From an uncultured Thalassotalea sp. (lineage in GTDB: Bacteria; Pseudomonadota; Gammaproteobacteria; Enterobacterales; Alteromonadaceae): DNA of 64,000 bases. Position 1 is the first letter of the stretch. Every line of letters starts with the position of its first letter. Under the pieces are notes generated by a model. That model did no database searches, was not told where the DNA came from, and worked only from the letters and a program-made list of their open reading frames with translations. The position numbers were made by a program, and so were the translations under genes. The stretch is taken from positions 1 to 64,000 of the forward strand of contig CANLNK010000005.1 in NCBI GenBank assembly GCA_947492575.1, in the 5' to 3' direction. Shown piece by piece: positions 62,201 to 64,000 of the stretch.

Positions 62201-62345
62201 CTTACTTTCGTCTGAATTCAGCGAAGCAGAAAAAGAGTATGCTCAGCTAATAAGTAATGAGGCTAAGACGATTTCTCAATTGAAATCGAAGCAAAGCCAA
62301 AAGCCGTTTGAGTTGAAAAACTTTGACGACTTTATTGCCGATTAG
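59283..62345 (+). CDS. Large exported BNR/VPS10 beta-propeller protein
   Basis: The 1020 residues have a signal peptide (IFAAVALCLSAAALPVEA) and a series of BNR/Asp-box repeats (YKSTDAGKSWQKI, YRSDDAGKTWQHL, ISRDGGKTFKNL, VTRNGGKSWTNV, KTADFGKTWQSL). These make two sortilin-type propellers (about 25-730). A beta domain (about 760-860) and a C-terminal helical region (about 870-1015) follow. It is often annotated as a glycosyl hydrolase, but I see no glycosidase active site. The role is probably protein or carbohydrate binding in the envelope. Confidence 0.85.
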   Translation: MKTQIFAAVALCLSAAALPVEAAKKLTGKAVFGDLQARHVGPALMSGRFGDLELHPTNSRIIYAGAAGGGVWKSMNGGATFNPIFDEYPQSIGAIEVDPTDPDNRIWVGTGEIWTRNSVSVGDGLFLSTDGGANWTKKGFAGSERISSVIVNPENNQEIYVGVLGALWGDSDQRGVYKSVDGGDTWQQILFVDKTTGASDVVMAPNDPNTLYASMWEFRRTAWSFNSGGMSSALYKSTDAGKSWQKIHNGFPEGKLGRIAVAVAPSDANRLYAVLETEKDEEKGLYRSDDAGKTWQHLNSDFGLVVRPFYFSRIVVDPKNPDILVKGGLFGSISRDGGKTFKNLGPMHADIHDIAFDNKDSERMFVATDGGIYRSWDAGTTLEIVENIPVSQFYHVSVDNAEPYNIYGGLQDNGSWYGPSSSPGGVEARDWNSVGYGDGFRVLKHSKKPIIYSEMQGAANVWRFNTELNQVKTIQPLPVKGDPKLRFNWNAPIALSSNEPDRIYIGSQFLHMSDDMGNTWKKISPDLTTNDPAKQNQVESGGLSTDNSGAENHSTIFTIAESSLDEDIIWVGTDDGNVQVTRNGGKSWTNVVANIPNLPANTWVSHIEASVHNKGTAYAVFDGHTANDGTTYVYKTADFGKTWQSLATDNIEGFARNIQEDFVNPDLLFLGTEFGLYVTINSGQDWLHFTNNMPATAVHYIALQEKTNDLVMGTHGRGVIIIDDISPLRELSADVLDKKFHFFDGQPNTIDETNGFGGGSTETQFVGANPSTSAKIKYFMKKRHIFGKMKLEVFDMDGNKVAELPAGKAKGINIVNWDYYLKPPKIAKGKTFSFGGFTSPQVQPGEYKVVMTKGKETFETTVELVTDKKSPLSKRQRKKLHSTTMKLYDMTQELAYLVYQIDEYIELAENGESERAKAFLSSLNELKERLVITTGDNYVGSAEPQLRENLATLYSKIASGFDVPSKSELANLSLLSSEFSEAEKEYAQLISNEAKTISQLKSKQSQKPFELKNFDDFIAD

Positions 62346-62386
62346 CGTGTTGTAGCTATGAAGCAGTAAAACGCTACGTAACTTTT

Positions 62387-62436
62387 AAAGCGCTGGTGAA
62401 TCTTCCTAATTTCGGAAAGACTCACCAGCGCTTTTT
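62387..62436 (+). terminator. Strong terminator after the BNR/VPS10 gene
   Basis: A 13-bp perfect stem AAAGCGCTGGTGA/TCACCAGCGCTTT is extended inward by TCTTCC/GGAAAGA with a bulge. It ends in a T-rich stretch, 41 bases after the stop. Confidence 0.92.
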
Positions 62437-62499
62437 CTTTTGACTATATTGAATTTCAACTGACAATAAATAACCAAGGACTGTTATAGCCTTATTGTT

Positions 62500-63144
62500 A
62501 TGAAATTCATCACATTTATTCTGACCTTGTTGCTTTCAAGCACAGCCTTAAGCGAAGAAAGTAAGGAAATCATTATTGCTGGCGACAATTGGTGTCCTAT
62601 CAATTGTGGTGAGCAAGACAGTAAAAAAGGCTTCATGATCGATGTTGCCACGGAAGCACTCAAAGAGGCGGGCTATACGGTTCGCTATATGGAAGTGCCT
62701 TGGCTAAGAGCGATAGAAATGGCACGAGAAGGTCGCATACACGCTATTGTTGGTGCCTTTAAAGACGATGCCCCAGACTTTTATTACCCGCAAGTACCAT
62801 TTCTTCAGTTAAGCCCTAACTCCTTGTTTATGCTTAAAGAAACCGAGTGGCAGTATCAGAATATTCGCTCTTTTAACGGGGTTAGAATTGGCGTGATTAA
62901 AGGCTACGACTATGGCGATGAAATGAATACCTACATAAAGTCATTTTCGTATTCCAAAACTAGTACGTTAGTTCAGTTGTCTGGCAATGACGCTGTTGAG
63001 CGTAACTTAAAGTTTTTAACCAGAAAGTGAAGCCTTGATGTTAGCTTTCGATAAAGGCGTAATTTCGCTGAAGCAATAAACCGCTTAGCAGCCATAGCGG
63101 ATAAGTACGCCTTACCTAAATCAAGTTACCAATGGTAGCTAGCG
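62500..63144 (+). pseudogene. Decayed periplasmic binding-protein gene
   Basis: The intact part (62500-63030) encodes 176 residues. It has a signal peptide (FITFILTLLLSSTALS) and the N-terminal two-thirds of a family-3 binding protein: NWCPINCGEQD, VPWLRAIEMAREGR, GVRIGVIKGYDYGDEMNTYI and GNDAVERNLKFL. It stops at TGA 63028. In the same frame beyond the stop, LDVS and, after another stop, NFAEAINRLAAIADKYALP read like the missing family C-terminus. That suggests a nonsense mutation plus small deletions. Full-length relatives (254 and 261 residues) are in this window. Confidence 0.6.
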
Positions 63145-63165
63145 TGTAATGCTTCAAAGTGCTAA

Positions 63166-63846
63166 TTACAGCTGGGAGAATTGTCTGATCAGATTGTGAT
63201 AGACGTTATGCAACCTATCTAATTCTTCGCGATCAGTTTGTTGTTTGGCGATTAAATTTTGAATGCTGGTGTCCAGTTGAAACAACGTTTGGCGTAGGCT
63301 GACATCCGGCACCATACTTTGCATCCAAGTAATGGCGGCAATGCGTTTTCCTTCGGTAACTGCAGTTACTTTGTGCAAACTACTCGAAGGATAAACTACG
63401 GCTTGGCCTGCCCCTAGTTTTACTTTCTGTTCACCAAATTCTGTCGCTATGACGAGCTCGCCGCCTTGGTATTCGTCAGGCTCATTTAAAAACACCGTCA
63501 TTGACACGTCGCTGCGCAGCACCTCGTTACTGCGAGGCAATCGCATGATTGCGGCATCAACGTGATATCCGTATTCTTCTGAAACACCATATTGGTTAAA
63601 TACTGGCGGGAAAATTTTGTGAGGCAGTGCAGCGGAAACAAGCCTTGGTGTTTCGCCGATGCGGCCGAGAAGCTGGTTAGCTAATGCTTGCGTATCGGCA
63701 TGACTTGCGTCCGCTTGCTGATTGTTCTTGACCGAACCTGCCATACCCATAGCGGTTTGTTTACCATCCTGCCATGGACACTGAGCTAAGCGATGCGTGA
63801 ATGTTTCAACTTCGCTTTTACTGAGGATTTGATCAATAACAATCAT
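63166..63846 (-). CDS. piuC: PKHD-type Fe(II)/2-oxoglutarate dioxygenase (PiuC/YbiX)
   Basis: The 226 residues have the double-stranded beta-helix iron site: H and D in YHVDAAIMRL, distal H in SSSLHKVTAV, and the 2-oxoglutarate Arg in GKRIAAITW. The length equals E. coli YbiX. PiuC genes usually accompany TonB iron-siderophore receptors and are Fur-regulated; the gene immediately upstream on the same strand is such a receptor, 23 bases away. The substrate is unknown. Confidence 0.93.
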   Translation of the reverse strand: MIVIDQILSKSEVETFTHRLAQCPWQDGKQTAMGMAGSVKNNQQADASHADTQALANQLLGRIGETPRLVSAALPHKIFPPVFNQYGVSEEYGYHVDAAIMRLPRSNEVLRSDVSMTVFLNEPDEYQGGELVIATEFGEQKVKLGAGQAVVYPSSSLHKVTAVTEGKRIAAITWMQSMVPDVSLRQTLFQLDTSIQNLIAKQQTDREELDRLHNVYHNLIRQFSQL

Positions 63847-63869
63847 GAAACTGCCTTATATCTTATTGA

Positions 63870-64000
63870 TTAGAATTGGTAATTTAATGTTAAACGCGTA
63901 TTTTGTGCGTCGCCCAAATACATAAACGAACCTGAACGGTATGCCGCTGTCCAGTATTCTTCATCCAATACATTACCAATGTTTAATCTAAACGATAGGT
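63870..64000 (-). CDS. TonB-dependent receptor, 3' end only
   Basis: The last 42 codons of a gene running in from the right edge encode SFRLNIGNVLDEEYWTAAY, then GDAQNTRLTLNYQF and a stop. The conserved NxxD-EYW motif and the terminal aromatic Phe are the standard C-terminus of TonB-dependent outer-membrane receptors. With piuC next to it, an iron-siderophore (catecholate-type) receptor is likely. Confidence 0.88.
   Translation of the reverse strand, partial: LSFRLNIGNVLDEEYWTAAYRSGSFMYLGDAQNTRLTLNYQF

Noticed and set aside
59283-62345. Calling the BNR/VPS10 protein a glycosyl hydrolase
   Set aside because: BNR/Asp-box repeats are structural; no catalytic residues of a known glycosidase or sialidase family could be identified.

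Overview
The window reads as a chromosomal segment of a marine gammaproteobacterium of the order Alteromonadales, most like Colwelliaceae (Colwellia/Thalassotalea type). This is inferred from protein content, gene order and moderately AT-rich codon use; no database search was run. Nearly all of it is densely packed housekeeping and signalling genes. I see no tRNA, rRNA, CRISPR array, prophage or intact transposase gene.

Layout. 1-5190: 3' part of ftsY (with an in-frame Pro-Glu hexanucleotide repeat), ftsE, ftsX, a degenerate EAL-HDOD protein and rpoH. 5430-9258: a GAF-GAF-GGDEF-EAL protein and an unknown envelope protein. 9379-15008: tatABC, a small exported protein, tatD, a 7TM-GGDEF protein and hemB, tightly packed. 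15039-19786: gppA-rhlB diverging from trxA and rho, as in E. coli. 19897-22962: a solo periplasmic binding protein, ubiD and fre. 23266-29901 (minus strand): cyaY, hemC, hemD, hemX, hemY and a sensor diguanylate cyclase, bracketed by two inverted copies of a 280-bp non-autonomous element. 30310-36290: lptM, lysA, dapF, a DUF484 gene, yigB and uvrD, with xerC missing from its usual place. 36326-42013: a two-receiver GGDEF regulator, a GH19/peptidoglycan-binding hydrolase, rarD, a hotdog thioesterase and recQ. 42197-48070: a TonB receptor behind a Zur-like operator, an acyltransferase-like membrane protein, and a minus-strand operon of two DUF1538 membrane proteins, a P-II-like protein and a CBS protein. 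48165-52702: a second solo binding protein, ubiE-ubiJ-ubiB and a thioesterase. 52861-58186: copper/silver efflux genes (His/Cys-rich exported protein, CusB-CusF fusion, CusA). 58475-64000: a LolA-like protein, a large BNR/VPS10 protein, a decayed binding-protein gene, a PiuC-type dioxygenase and the 3' end of a TonB receptor.

The genes form several functional groups: co-translational targeting, division and heat shock (ftsYEX-rpoH); Tat export; tetrapyrrole synthesis at two sites (hemB; hemCDXY with the iron-binding CyaY); ubiquinone synthesis at two sites (ubiEJB; ubiD-fre); the diaminopimelate/lysine branch (dapF, lysA); and metal homeostasis (predicted zinc receptor, Cus efflux, iron-linked PiuC). 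Five c-di-GMP-type proteins are scattered among them. The E. coli ubiEJB-tatABCD-ubiD-fre block is split into three here.

The best candidates for undescribed biology are the DUF1538/DUF1538/P-II-like/CBS operon, a putative membrane system under nucleotide control, and the palindromic mobile-element family, whose end supplies the TAG stop codon of two different genes.
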